Source: Planctomycetales bacterium
GTDB lineage: Bacteria; Planctomycetota; Planctomycetia; Planctomycetales; Planctomycetaceae
Length of the DNA stretch: 64,000 nucleotides
Assembly (NCBI GenBank): GCA_026400835.1
Contig: JAPLOA010000076.1
Location: 124,001 to 188,000, forward strand
Direction of reading: 5' to 3'
Within the stretch, counting starts at the first letter, position 1, and each line of letters begins with the position of its first letter. Shown here piece by piece: positions 1 through 10,400 of the stretch. A model generated the notes under the pieces. The model was given only the letters and a program-made list of their open reading frames with translations, did not search any database and was not told the origin of the DNA. The position numbers and the translations under genes were made by a program.

Positions 1-852
1 ACCAGCGAATGAAACAATCTGCGCCCGCGCACGAAGCCCGCGTCGCCATGCTTCAGACAGCTCAGAAACCTGGCTGACGACGACTTCGCCCTCTACCGTT
101 TCGACAGTAAATTCGGGAACTCCGTGGTCAACGATCAACCCGCACTTCAAATGCTCAATGAATAACTGAACCTGATTCACACTGATCGCGTAAGCAGCCC
201 CTGAATTCACGCGTCCGCGCTTCTCGAAGGACGCTCGGCCATTGATCCCAATCCAGCGTCCCTGAATATCAAACAAGGGACCACCGGAGTTGCCGGGATT
301 GATTGAGGCATCGATCTGAATGCAGTCGGTATATTCCAGAAACGTGTTGGCGGGATACTGGTATCTGCGAACTCCGCTGACGATGCCGTATGTCACAGTC
401 GGAGTAAAGTCAGAGGCCAGCAGGAAGGGGTTGCCTAATGCCATGACTTCGTCACCAACTCGCACCTGGTCGCTGTCTCCGCGCTGAGCAGCCACAAAAT
501 CTGTTCTGCCCTGAAGTTGAATCAGAGCGACGTCGCCCGTGGGGTCGATGCCTACGATCACCGCGTCATAAAGCTTGCTGTTATCAAGCCCGCACTTCAT
601 GAACGAGCCGGAACCAGAAGTCACGTGGAAGTTACTGATCGCGAATCCGTCCGCCGAAATCAGGACGCCTGATCCGCCGCCTTCTCCATTCGGAGCCATG
701 ACGCAAACAACGCTGGGGGAGATTCGGCCAATCGTTTCCACCCGAGCAGACTCGCGCTGCACCAGCGTTTGCTGCGAATGAACATCAGATGCGGCAGTGA
801 ACCAAAAAGAAAGAAACAGCAGCAACGAAGAAAGCTGACTCAGACGCGTCAT
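1..852 (-). CDS. Deg/HtrA-type serine protease, C-terminus beyond window
   Basis: A secreted trypsin-like (S1C) protease. The reading frame stays open to the window's left edge, so the C-terminus is missing. Residues 1-26 form a signal peptide (MTRLSQLSSLLLFLSFWFTA, then AASDVHS). The catalytic triad can be read as His76 (NFHV), Asp107 (GDVAL) and Ser189 in GNSGGPL. A PDZ-like segment begins near residue 265, with GLR and a terminal AG. Family knowledge: such enzymes cleave misfolded envelope proteins. Its ATG overlaps the stop of the upstream NPCBM gene by four bases (ATGA), so the two are probably co-transcribed and translationally coupled. The specific Deg subtype cannot be assigned without the C-terminus. 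Confidence 0.9.
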   Translation of the reverse strand, partial: MTRLSQLSSLLLFLSFWFTAASDVHSQQTLVQRESARVETIGRISPSVVCVMAPNGEGGGSGVLISADGFAISNFHVTSGSGSFMKCGLDNSKLYDAVIVGIDPTGDVALIQLQGRTDFVAAQRGDSDQVRVGDEVMALGNPFLLASDFTPTVTYGIVSGVRRYQYPANTFLEYTDCIQIDASINPGNSGGPLFDIQGRWIGINGRASFEKRGRVNSGAAYAISVNQVQLFIEHLKCGLIVDHGVPEFTVETVEGEVVVSQVSELSEAWRRGLRARAQIVSFAG

Positions 853-2123
853 TTTTGTTTTTCCTTAGCGATCAGCAGCTTTGCATCGGCAAGATTCAGC
901 CAATCGCAGGTACTCTCGTTATCCCCAAAATCGACGAGGATCGTGAGTGTTGATACGCCACTCAGCGGTAGCTGCAATGGCAATGGATCATCTGTCGTCG
1001 CAATATTCTTCTCGAACAGAACGTTTCCATCACCAGTGATCTTCAACGCCACGATATGCTTACCACTGTAGGCAACTTCATCATCGATTCCGACAAGGCA
1101 ATCCAGTGATGTGTATTTTTCGTCCAGTGCCCACGAGATTTCTGTCCGTGAATGGATGCAAAGTCCCTTTGAGAATTCGCGACCTCTTAAACGGAGCCGT
1201 GACGTTCGTTCCATGGTTGTGTCGCGACGCGGACCAAAAAGAAGTGCTTCTTCTTCCTTGCTGATAAGTCCAGCCAGCAGACTTCCATCCGGGTCAATCC
1301 CATCAAGTCGTTCTTCCAGAGGCTCAAGGTCCGACAAATATTGCACTCGACCACTACTGAGATCAATACTACGAATCAAAGTACTGGCAACCTGCAGAGA
1401 CTGGCCCCAGGCCGTTTCAATCTCAAAAGCTCCATTCGAAAATCTTATGGTACTGGCCGCAAACTGATCGCCGCTGTGGCTGGTTACTCTCGCAGCAGAC
1501 GTCACATTAACGGGCTGAGCGGATTCCGTTGAAATCATCGACGCGAATACAACTCCGTAAACCCGGGCGGCTGGAACAGGAACTGTTTCTCCATCCAGCA
1601 GGAACTCTGTCTTTTCCGATCCGATAGCACTGACGACTCCCGCCAGAAAATCCAGGCCGGAACCATCGCGTTTGGCAACGATCAATAGATCCCTGTCCGT
1701 TTCTCGCTTAAGGAATGTATTCCACTGACTTCTATAGGCAGGGTTATCTGCCTGAAGTCGAATGGAGTGAACATTTTTGTTGGCAATTCTGAGTTCGCCA
1801 AAGGTGGCAGAGGAAACCGTTAGCTCCATTGCTGTTCGATTAGCCCCGGCACAATTCAGTTGGCTGCCGTCGACAAAACTGACGATCTGCGGCTGATCGG
1901 AAACAACAGACTTCGTTTCAGGAAAATCGATCAGCATGATGTCGGACATGGGCAGCTTGACGCTTGCAGAATCGACCTGCAATTCCACTTCTTCCGGCGA
2001 GATCAGGGTCAGCGCCCCCTGATGAACAGTGCCATCAAGCAGAGACACTTTTGTGTTCGTGTCGGTCTGGGCAACCGCTGCGACAGGCAAAGCCATAAGT
2101 AACAGAAGTGTCAGAGCTTTCAT
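849..2123 (-). CDS. Secreted NPCBM/NEW2 domain protein
   Basis: A 424-residue exported protein. The start at 2123 is preferred over an earlier in-frame start because GAGGG lies 7 bases upstream and the product then begins with a clean signal peptide (MKALTLLLLMALPVAAVAQ). The N-terminal part is beta-rich and unassigned, with repeated 'DG..' segments. The last 120 residues (from RLRGREFSKGL to the end) match the NPCBM/NEW2 fold, including the GLCIHS, DCLVGIDDE and DWLNLADAKL blocks. Family knowledge: this module accompanies glycoside hydrolases and is thought to bind carbohydrate; no hydrolase domain is visible here. It overlaps the protease gene by four bases, so the pair may act on the same envelope substrate (inference). 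Confidence 0.85.
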   Translation of the reverse strand: MKALTLLLLMALPVAAVAQTDTNTKVSLLDGTVHQGALTLISPEEVELQVDSASVKLPMSDIMLIDFPETKSVVSDQPQIVSFVDGSQLNCAGANRTAMELTVSSATFGELRIANKNVHSIRLQADNPAYRSQWNTFLKRETDRDLLIVAKRDGSGLDFLAGVVSAIGSEKTEFLLDGETVPVPAARVYGVVFASMISTESAQPVNVTSAARVTSHSGDQFAASTIRFSNGAFEIETAWGQSLQVASTLIRSIDLSSGRVQYLSDLEPLEERLDGIDPDGSLLAGLISKEEEALLFGPRRDTTMERTSRLRLRGREFSKGLCIHSRTEISWALDEKYTSLDCLVGIDDEVAYSGKHIVALKITGDGNVLFEKNIATTDDPLPLQLPLSGVSTLTILVDFGDNESTCDWLNLADAKLLIAKEKQK

Positions 2124-2247
2124 GCGATCCCTCAATTCAACAATCGATCTATTCACTGTTCTGAACCGCCCTCAAAACCAAGGCTTTGCAACCTGAAAAA
2201 AATCTCGCTTCATGCTGTCGCAGCGATACACATCGTGTCTTCACAAC

Positions 2248-3384
2248 CTACTTTTTCTGCTCCGCAATCCGCTTTGTGTACCGGCTGATTGCATCCAGAA
2301 AATTGGGAGGAAACTGCTGACGAATCAGCTCTTTCGCCTGGGCTTCGGCTTGCTTATCCAGCATCCCCCAGTTGCCGTTTTCCGTCAGATCTTTAGGGTC
2401 AGCTTCGCCTTCGGCGCTGGAACCTTTGATCGTGCTTTGAGCAATCCCCTGTTGACCGGGCTGATTCTGTTGTTGACCACCGCCCTGCCCTGATTGCTGT
2501 TGTTGCTCCTGCTGTTTTTGTTGATCTTCCATTTGCTTCAGAAGCTTGTCGAGGGCAGCAATAACTTCTTCTTCGCGTTTTTGCACAGGATCATTGGAGT
2601 TCCCCAGATCGAGCCTTCGCTGCACGTCGGACATCAACTTTGCAACCTCCGGCAGTCCAGAAGAGTTATCTGCGGCTTCAGCCTGCATCAGTTCGGCGAC
2701 CGTGCGAAAACGCGTTGGGACATCGAGCGTGTTGTTCAACAGCAGGGCCAGATCATCACTGGCCTCAGACGCCTTCAGTAATCGAAGTCGGCATATGGCA
2801 CGATAAAAAAACAGGCTCGCCGGATCTGCGACTGCCTCAGGAGTCAGCGATTCCATTATCGAGATCGCTTCATCGTAGAACCGATGCTGCGTCAACCAGC
2901 GGGCATAGTAGAGCTGAACATGGTCACGATAGAATGAGTCCGATCGGACACCTTCGAAGTTTGGAGGCTCGAATGGGGAACCAGATCGGCAGGCCTCGAC
3001 AACTTTCCGAGCAGATTCATCGGCAATCGCCAACGAGTCCACGATTCGGTCGAGCGTTTCTTCGGCTGTCAGATTTTGCAGCTCAGCCTTATCTTTCCAA
3101 AAAGCACCGACTTTACGAGCCGTCGGTTCATCCACTTTTGCCAAAGCCATCCACTGCAGTAAGCGAGCTTGAACCTGATCGATCGGCATACGTCGGAATG
3201 CGACCATTGACTCAGGCTGCTTTGCAACCTTACCGGACTCTGCTTCCTCAACCCCGGGGGGCTCTGTCCCGGGCTTTTCGTCGAATATTGGTTGAAAGAC
3301 GGCTCGGTCCAAACTTGCTGTTTGAAACTCTTTAGAAACGGCTTCGAAACAGGCAGCCAGAATAAGCAGATATGCGAAATTCAT
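2248..3384 (-). CDS. Exported TPR-like protein with Gln-rich tail
   Basis: A 378-residue protein whose family I do not recognise by name. It begins with a short signal or anchor (MNFAYLLILAACFEAVS). Residues 60-250 are helical and contain TPR-like pairs (YYARWLTQHRFYDEAISIME; LFFYRAICRLRLLKASEASD). Residues 265-320 hold a charged coiled segment and a Gln/Gly-rich linker. The C-terminus (LIRQQFPPNFLDAISRYTKR) looks conserved in style with planctomycetal proteins encoded near BatA/VWA genes. It is the first gene of a minus-strand run with the NPCBM and protease genes, 124 bases ahead of the former. The function is unknown; a scaffolding role is plausible. Confidence 0.75.
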   Translation of the reverse strand: MNFAYLLILAACFEAVSKEFQTASLDRAVFQPIFDEKPGTEPPGVEEAESGKVAKQPESMVAFRRMPIDQVQARLLQWMALAKVDEPTARKVGAFWKDKAELQNLTAEETLDRIVDSLAIADESARKVVEACRSGSPFEPPNFEGVRSDSFYRDHVQLYYARWLTQHRFYDEAISIMESLTPEAVADPASLFFYRAICRLRLLKASEASDDLALLLNNTLDVPTRFRTVAELMQAEAADNSSGLPEVAKLMSDVQRRLDLGNSNDPVQKREEEVIAALDKLLKQMEDQQKQQEQQQQSGQGGGQQQNQPGQQGIAQSTIKGSSAEGEADPKDLTENGNWGMLDKQAEAQAKELIRQQFPPNFLDAISRYTKRIAEQKK

Positions 3385-3677
3385 TGAAATGGTCTCACAG
3401 AGCAGGCCCGAAAATCACGCCGGTGCAGACATCGTACTCGCCCGGCCAGGTTTTCGGAACACACTAAACGGACATACTGCCTTCCGCAGCCCCTTTGCGA
3501 GACTCATTCGTTGACACTACAGATTGTCGATCTGTACAGTCTGCCAAACCTGTCTTTAAAGCCACTGCCTTCTTTGTCAGACTGCAGGCAATTCGCTAGA
3601 ACCCGGCTCAAACTTCGTCGGTTTTGGGAGAGTCGGTTTACCGTCATCGAGTTAATCCAGGGTCATAGGGCGATTTC
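3385..3677. promoter_or_regulatory. Divergent intergenic region
   Basis: 293 bases separate the minus-strand TPR/NPCBM/protease run from the plus-strand ExbB/ExbD/kinase run, so both promoters should lie here. No convincing -35/-10 pair or operator palindrome could be singled out by eye. Confidence 0.4.
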
Positions 3678-4595
3678 ATGTCCGCTGCTAATTCCACATC
3701 TGAGCGAACTCGCCGGACAGTTGCACCGCACATCAAGTTGACCAAATATGACGTTGCGGTGTCGATCTTGATGACAACAGCAACGTGTGCCGGGCTGGCG
3801 TTTATGGTGATGCTGTTCATTTGGCTCTCGAATATGCTTCCCTCACCGGTTTCCAAGCAGGTCACGATGTTGCCTGCCGGAGACGGCGGATGGGAAGATG
3901 GAGATCCCAATGCAACCCCCAACGTTGATTCTCCTGAAGACGCCTCACTCGATCCTTCCATGGCAAATGAAGAAACTGACGTCACGCAACTGGAGGAAGT
4001 CACCGAGCAGGTGATTGAAGTCGCCGATAATGCAGCCACAATGGTTGCGCCCAATGAAAACATGGACCAAAACACGTCGGGGATTCCCGGAAGTGCCGAA
4101 GGTACCGGCGGTCGGCCGTTGGGAAGCGGCGGTCCGGGGCGTGGCGGGGCAAAACGTGAACAGAGATGGTTCGTCGAATTCGGCGACAAGGGTGACCTGA
4201 AAAGCTACGCCACGCAACTGGACTTCTTCGGTATCGAATTAGGTGCAATGTTTCAGGATGAAGGTCGCCTTGTTTACTTGAGTAACCTCGCCCAGGATCC
4301 TCCGACAACCCGTGAAGTCAAGACCGGGGATTCTGAGAAGCGTTTGTTTATGAGCTGGCAGGACGGCAGTGAGCAACGTCGTGCAGCCGACCTCGAACTA
4401 TTCCAGAAGGCCGGGATTGATGCAGGACCTGCCGTTGTGATGCATTTCTATCCGGCTGCAACAGAGGAGATGCTGGCGACAAAAGAATTCGAGTATGGCA
4501 ACAAAGCAGCCACCGAAATTCGTCGTACTTATTTTCAGGTGAAGAAAGCCGGGACAGGATATGAATTTGTCGTCACCCGGCAGCAATTGAGATAA
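3678..4595 (+). CDS. TonB-like single-pass envelope protein
   Basis: A 305-residue protein with TonB/TolA-like architecture. It has a basic cytoplasmic N-terminus (residues 1-25), one transmembrane segment (about 28-52, VAVSILMTTATCAGLAFMVM), a long acidic and Gly/Pro-rich low-complexity stretch (60-155), and a compact alpha/beta C-terminal domain (160-305, starting RWFVEFGDKGDL). No TonB family signature is obvious. Family knowledge: ExbB/ExbD motors drive a third single-pass protein of this shape across the periplasm. It sits directly ahead of exbB and exbD, which supports that role by position only. The start has AGGG upstream. Alternative reading: an unrelated membrane-anchored scaffold. 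Confidence 0.75.
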   Translation: MSAANSTSERTRRTVAPHIKLTKYDVAVSILMTTATCAGLAFMVMLFIWLSNMLPSPVSKQVTMLPAGDGGWEDGDPNATPNVDSPEDASLDPSMANEETDVTQLEEVTEQVIEVADNAATMVAPNENMDQNTSGIPGSAEGTGGRPLGSGGPGRGGAKREQRWFVEFGDKGDLKSYATQLDFFGIELGAMFQDEGRLVYLSNLAQDPPTTREVKTGDSEKRLFMSWQDGSEQRRAADLELFQKAGIDAGPAVVMHFYPAATEEMLATKEFEYGNKAATEIRRTYFQVKKAGTGYEFVVTRQQLR

Positions 4596-4648
4596 CTCGT
4601 TGGCAGATATTGCGATTTCATTTTGTTGTTGATTTTTCGGGATGTCCA

Positions 4649-5356
4649 ATGATCAGTCTTCCAGATTTACTTCTTATGCCCTCAACATTCGCAGCGGCGC
4701 AAGTTTCGACCTTCATGTGGTTAGTTGAGCAATCGATCTGGATCGGTATCGGTGCTTGCGCCGCATTGGGGATGTATTGCGGGATCCTGTTACTGCGACG
4801 TGTTAAGCAGAAGAAGTTTCCCGGCGCGGAAGCGGAGCAGGCGTTCCTTGATGATCTCAGTGAGCGACTGGAGAAGCGGGACTTTGATGGAGCGGCTCAA
4901 GTATGCGATGATCCAGCTGTCTGGAATAAAGCGTTGCCTCAGTTAGCACTGCTGGCGATCCAGAATCGTGGCGAACCGATGAAGAAGATTCGCCAGATCG
5001 TGGGAGAGCGTTTCGAACGCGATGTTCTGGCAAGCCTTGAAGTGCTGAATTCCTGGGTCGGTACAAGCATCAAGACCGGTCCTCAGTTGGGTCTGCTTGG
5101 AACGGTTCTTGGGATGATCAATGCCTTTGCAAAAATCGCGGGGGCAGCGGCATCCGGAGTGGACCCCAAGGAACTGTCTGCGGACATCAGCTTCGCCTTG
5201 TGGACAACGGCAGCGGGAATGGCGATTTCTATTCCCTTGATTGTGCTTCAATCAGCGGCTTCAAACAGTATTAAGAAATTGCAGGAGTCAGTCGACGAAG
5301 GAACTGGACTGTTCCTTGATGAATTCGCAGCGGCCAAGGCTCAAGAAGCGAAATAG
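4649..5356 (+). CDS. MotA/TolQ/ExbB proton channel protein
   Basis: A 235-residue inner-membrane subunit of an ExbB/TolQ-type motor. Transmembrane segments are visible at about residues 25-50 (the FMWLVEQSIWIGIGACAALG region), 145-170 (GPQLGLLGTVLGMINAF, the most conserved family block) and 185-205 (FALWTTAAGMAISIPLIVL). Family knowledge: pentamers of this protein surround an ExbD dimer and convert proton flow into motion. The ATG at 4649 is preferred to an upstream TTG at 4610 because the extra N-terminal residues look unlike the family. It lies 53 bases after the TonB-like gene and 58 bases before exbD. Confidence 0.93.
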   Translation: MISLPDLLLMPSTFAAAQVSTFMWLVEQSIWIGIGACAALGMYCGILLLRRVKQKKFPGAEAEQAFLDDLSERLEKRDFDGAAQVCDDPAVWNKALPQLALLAIQNRGEPMKKIRQIVGERFERDVLASLEVLNSWVGTSIKTGPQLGLLGTVLGMINAFAKIAGAAASGVDPKELSADISFALWTTAAGMAISIPLIVLQSAASNSIKKLQESVDEGTGLFLDEFAAAKAQEAK

Positions 5357-5414
5357 TTTGGTGTCGCTGTTTTTGGAATCAGAATTCCTGACTCAAGATG
5401 CTGCTGGATAAGTT

Positions 5415-5861
5415 ATGTCGGTTGAAGACGATGACGAACCATATGTGCGAAAGAAGCAACCGGAACCGGACACGGAGATCGACATTACTCCGATGATCGA
5501 TGTGACATTCCAGTTGTTGATCTTCTTCATGGTCACTTCGACCATGCAGGGAAATCCACCAGCCGAGATTCCGAAGTCGAGTTCGGGCGGTTCCATTGAA
5601 ACCGCGAAGGTTATCTTGATTGTGATTAAAGCTCCGGTGAGTGCGACGGTTGATCCCGTTATTGAAATTGACAAGAAGCCAACAACTCTGGAAGAGCTTC
5701 GTGCAAGAATCGGCGATGCCGCGGGTGCAAGCACCCAGGGAATCGACGTCATGATCATGGCTGACAGAACTGTCCCGAACCGATTTACGGGAGAAGTCGA
5801 ATCCATGATCGGCGAGATCGAAGGCGTGACTTACCACTTTGCGGTTCAGGACCGACGTTAG
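5415..5861 (+). CDS. ExbD/TolR-type biopolymer transport protein
   Basis: A 148-residue ExbD. An acidic cytoplasmic tail (EDDDEPYVRKK) precedes the signature EIDITPMIDVTFQLLIFFMV. Asp29, in the membrane segment, is the residue expected to carry protons. The rest is a periplasmic domain of normal size. It follows exbB closely and is followed after 15 bases by the kinase-ExbD fusion, whose ExbD part carries a near-identical N-terminal motif, so the two are probably paralogues that could heterodimerise in one motor (inference). Confidence 0.95.
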   Translation: MSVEDDDEPYVRKKQPEPDTEIDITPMIDVTFQLLIFFMVTSTMQGNPPAEIPKSSSGGSIETAKVILIVIKAPVSATVDPVIEIDKKPTTLEELRARIGDAAGASTQGIDVMIMADRTVPNRFTGEVESMIGEIEGVTYHFAVQDRR

Positions 5862-5876
5862 CAGACCTGATTTCTC

Positions 5877-7415
5877 ATGACAGACCTGACTGATAAACAA
5901 CTTGGCGAATTTCACCTGCTGCGCCGACTGGGCAGTGGTGGAATGGCCGACGTATTTCTGGCAGAACAGACCACGCTGCAGAGATATGTGGCAGTGAAGG
6001 TCATGAAGCCTTCTCTGATGGCCCACTCCGGCCAGGATATGGTCAGTCGCTTTAAACAAGAAGCGATGATGGCGGCCGGTCTGAATCATCCCAATATTGT
6101 TCAGGTTTACACGATCGGCCAGGAAGGCGATCTGCATTACATCGCTCAGGAGTATGTCCAGGGCAAAGATCTCGCGAGTATTATCAAGGAACGTGGCAAG
6201 CCGGATATTTCTTCTGCTTTGCATGTCATTCGCCAGGTTGCTGCGGCACTCAAAGCGTCTGGCCAGGCAGGAATCGTTCATCGCGATATCAAACCGGAGA
6301 ACATCCTTGTCACCAAGAAAGGTGAAGTGAAGGTCGCGGACTTTGGTCTGGCTCAACTGGGGGACGGCTCGGGAAGCGAAAAAGAAGGCGTGACGATGGG
6401 CACGCCGCTTTACATGAGTCCGGAACAAGTCAGCGGTCGCGAGCTTGATCCGAGATCAGACGTCTATTCCTTCGGAGTCACCTGCTACCAGTTACTAAGC
6501 GGCGAAACGCCGTTCAAGGGTGCAAACCCCGTCGCGATCGCGATGCAGCATTTGAAGAATCCACCACCGCCGCTTAAAGAAAAAAATCCCGCGTTGCCTG
6601 ACATACTTTGCCGCGTAGTCCATCGCATGATGGCCAAGCGAAGGTCGCTCAGATATCAGTCAGCCGATGAAGTTCTGGAAGACCTCAAGAAACTGGTCAC
6701 CGCACATAAGCAGGGGCGGTCACTGGATCTGGTCAAGCTTCCTCGACTTGAAGAGCTGGAAAAGCTGGCCGAAGAAGAACGTGCGAAGCACCTGAAAGCG
6801 GGAGGCACAATTCCTCCTGAGGGCTTTGATGATGTCGGGCTTGAGCTGCCTGCAGCAGCTCCGGTCAATCAGACGGCCGTAATGCCCAGTCGCTGGGCGG
6901 CAGAAAACTTTGTGGCGGAGCAGCCAAAGAAGAAGGTCGCTCCTGCGCCGGCAGTGATCACTGTTGATGACGATGACGACGTGCCGTACGTTCGAAAAAG
7001 TTCTGGACCGCCGAACGACTTTATTGACCTGACACCTGCAGTCGACGTGACGTTCCAGCTTCTGATTTTCTTCATGGTGACCGCTTCATTCAGTATGCAA
7101 AAAGCGTTTGATGTTCCGCCCGCCAAGAATGTTGAAGGCGTTTCGCTGAATGTCACAGTGCCTCTGGACGAAAGCCCGGGAGTCAAAGTCCAGGTTGATC
7201 CGAATAACGTGATGTATGTCGACAGTAAAAAGGCAACGACCTATCAGGAGATTTATGATCTCCTGACGGCAGAGAAGAATGCAGCATCAGGAGTCAGTGA
7301 TCTGGATCTTGAACTCGACCCGGAGTCGTTTCATGAAATGCGAATTATCGTGATTGATGCGGCAACGCAGGCCGGATTCACTCGCGTGCGAAACAAGATT
7401 GTGGAGTTTCAGTAG
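5877..7415 (+). CDS. Ser/Thr protein kinase fused to an ExbD domain
   Basis: A 512-residue fusion. Residues 11-275 are a complete eukaryotic-like kinase: glycine loop GSGGMADV (19-26), Lys41 in VAVK, HRDIKPEN from 135, DFG at 155-157, SPE at 181-183, and DVYSFG. A charged helical and Pro/Ala-rich linker follows (about 280-362). Residues 363-512 are an ExbD protein: acidic run plus PYVRK, then DFIDLTPAVDVTFQLLIFFM with the membrane aspartate Asp390, then a periplasmic domain. ExbD topology would put the kinase in the cytoplasm and tether it to the proton motor. No frameshift is visible at the junction, so the fusion is real in this sequence. What it phosphorylates is unknown. Confidence 0.93.
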   Translation: MTDLTDKQLGEFHLLRRLGSGGMADVFLAEQTTLQRYVAVKVMKPSLMAHSGQDMVSRFKQEAMMAAGLNHPNIVQVYTIGQEGDLHYIAQEYVQGKDLASIIKERGKPDISSALHVIRQVAAALKASGQAGIVHRDIKPENILVTKKGEVKVADFGLAQLGDGSGSEKEGVTMGTPLYMSPEQVSGRELDPRSDVYSFGVTCYQLLSGETPFKGANPVAIAMQHLKNPPPPLKEKNPALPDILCRVVHRMMAKRRSLRYQSADEVLEDLKKLVTAHKQGRSLDLVKLPRLEELEKLAEEERAKHLKAGGTIPPEGFDDVGLELPAAAPVNQTAVMPSRWAAENFVAEQPKKKVAPAPAVITVDDDDDVPYVRKSSGPPNDFIDLTPAVDVTFQLLIFFMVTASFSMQKAFDVPPAKNVEGVSLNVTVPLDESPGVKVQVDPNNVMYVDSKKATTYQEIYDLLTAEKNAASGVSDLDLELDPESFHEMRIIVIDAATQAGFTRVRNKIVEFQ

Positions 7416-7469
7416 GTCATTTTCAGTCTGGTGTGTTTTGCCGTCTTTCCGGCCTCGCCCAAGTGAGAA

Positions 7470-10400
7470 GTGGAATCAAAAGTGGCATCTGAAGAATATG
7501 ACGATGAAGTTGAAGAGGTGGAAGCCGATGATCGCGAGCAGTCGCGAGAGGTCATCAGCGAGAAAGCTCGCAGGCAGCTTCGCCGCGGAAAACTGAGTGA
7601 ACTTGCCGAGAAACTGACTGGGGGGCCGGAACGTCCCGGTCAGCAGAAGATTGCACGCTCGCCGGTCGTGATGCTGCTGGTTGGCTGCACTGTCGGCGGA
7701 TCGATTCTGTCGGCGATTTTCTGGTTTATCAATGCACGCAATACAGAAGATCGACTGATCAAAGAAGCGACCGCCTCTCTGGAACAGCAGAAGTATCTGG
7801 ATGCTGAAGGACAATTCGAGAGATTCATCTCGATCTACCCCAAGACGAGTATGACTCCAGTCGCCAAGATTGGCCTGCATCGGGCTCGCGTTGAAAAATT
7901 CATTCTGACAGAAACCCCCGACGTGATTCGAGGACTGAAAGAACTGAAGAGCATGATAGAAGAGTGTCGCGAGCTGGAAGGCTTCGATGCTCAGAAGGAA
8001 AATCTCAAGCGTTACGCAGATCGTCTGACTTATGCCGGTGCCTATGTGGCGGAAGTCGCACAGTCTCAGGAAGCTCTGGACGTCAGTGTGGAGTCTCTTG
8101 AATTACTCAGGAAGTACTCTGGTGAAGGCGGAATTCCTCCTGCCCGCGAACAAGCTCTGGTGGATCGTCAACGAATGGCATCTGCCTCTGTGGCCAAAAA
8201 GAACGACTTTCTTGGAACACTGGCAAAGGTCAAAGAACAACTTGAAGCAGGCGACACAATGGGGGCCATCGGTGCCCGCAACGATCTCATCACAAAATAT
8301 CCCTTGCTGAAGGATGACAAGGATGTCTCCAAACTTCTGCAGGATATTCTGGGGAAGGAGAAGGAATTTGTTGTCCGCACGGAGATTGGAAAAGATGGAC
8401 TTGGCCCCGCTGAAAATGGGTTGGTTCTTCCTTCGCTGGCTCTGACACTAAGAACTCAGGCAACAACGGATCTTTCGTCCCAGGGCCGTGCAGTCTTCTC
8501 GTTTGGTATGGACAGTTGTTTTGCCGTTGATTCGGACACGGGCTCTCCGCTTTGGCGACGTCCAATTGGTGACAACGCACCATTCTCACCAATGCCAGTC
8601 AAAGTTATTGATCCTGCGGGAGTGCTGGTCTATAGCACGATGTCTGAAGAACTGCAGATGCTGTCCCAGAAAGACGGGCAACTATTGTGGCGTCAGAGTG
8701 TCGAAAGCCGTCCGACAGGTGCGCCGACTTTGATTGCCGACAATTTCTACGTAACAACTCAGGCTGGTGAACTCTGGCAAATCGCCGCCAATGATGGGCG
8801 AGCCATTGCCAAGCTGAAGTTCTCACAGTCCGTCATCGGGCCTCCTGCCGTTTCCAGTGACTCTCTGCGTCTGGTGATTCCGGGTGATCAGACAATGGTC
8901 TACACGATCGGGCTCAACCCATTTGCCTGTCTTGCCGTATCCTACATCCCACATTTGACCGGCAGCATCAAGTCCCCTATGGTCACGGCCGGGCGTTATT
9001 TTTTGATGGTGGATAACAATGCTGCAGACAAAGCACGTATCCAGACATTGCAGATGGATGATGCCGGACAACTTAGTTCTGTTTCAGAAGACAGTGTTGA
9101 TGGACAGGTGAACGACCCTTGTCTGCTGCGAGGTTACGAGCTGTTTGTGCCGTCGACACCTCAGCGAGTTACGGCTTTTCGAGTTACGGACGACGCCGGA
9201 CAACCGCCACTGGCAAAAGTCGGAGCCAATCAGCTTGAAGAAGGACTACAAACGAAGATGTTTCTCTTAGCCGGTCCCGGAGGCCAGTTGTGGATGGGCG
9301 GGCGCGATCTTCGTAAATTTCAAACTCGAACGAACACAGTGCTGCTGGATCCGGGAATCACGGCTGAAGGCATCCATTTGCAGCCTATCCAATTCGCCGA
9401 CGAAGCGGTCTATCTGACAACACGCAATCCGAATTCGAACTCGACATTCCTGACCCGTGCTGATCGCGAACAGATGAAGGGAACGTGGCGAACTGTGCTG
9501 GGGTCAAACGTCGTTGCCCTGGCTCCTTCGGCTGGCGGTCAGTCGCTTTTGGCAGTGACAGATTACGGTGAAACCTATAGAGCCCAGATGTCGGAAGTCC
9601 AATCCGGTGGTTTTACAATGGAGTCTGTTAGTCGCTTTAGGCTGCCGGACAAACTCTCCACTGCGGTTGAAGGAGTTGTTCTGAAAGATGGTCGACCGGC
9701 CGCCTGGTGCGGCAGCCCTGAACCTTCAATGTGGACCTTTACAAACACAGGACAACTGGAACGAAAATGGGTGCTCCCGGACAGTCCGCAGATTGCTCCG
9801 GTGACACTCGATGGCGGTGTCGTTTTTGCGATGCCCGGACGGCTGCATATTTCAGCCACTGCAGGAGGAAAGCCTGCCGAAGATTATCGTTCGTCCCAAA
9901 CGGCTGATGGTCAACAACCATGGAAATCGCTGACTGCAATCTCGGCGAATCAGGTCCTGGCCATAACCGGTGACAACTCGTTTATTCGAGTTGAGTACAG
10001 AGCAACACCAAGGCCTCAGTTGACGGAGGTCAGTGTGACGAAAATGCCTCAAATCATCGAAGTGCCACCAGCCTCTGCCAATGGTTTTCTGTTTGTAGCC
10101 ACTGTCGAGGGCAAACTGCTGCTGATGCAGGCATCAAGCCTCGAGATCCTCGCTCAGATTGATCTGGGTGGCGTTCCCAGTGCGACACCGAAGATCGCTG
10201 GAGAGTATGTTTTTGTTGAGGTGGCGAATCAGGAAGTTAAAGTCTTCCATATTGAAAATTCACTGCCTCAAACGGGTGTTTTTCCTCTGGATGGAAATCC
10301 GCTGGCCGGAAATCCGCTGGCACTGAGTGACGGATTTCTGGCCGTACGACGAGACGGGATGCTGATGAAGCTGGACGCTACCGGTGCCACAACGCTTGGT

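Noticed and set aside
5379-6428. A 349-codon minus-strand frame over exbD and the kinase
   Set aside because: The opposite strand carries unmistakable kinase and ExbD motifs. The antisense translation has no family features.
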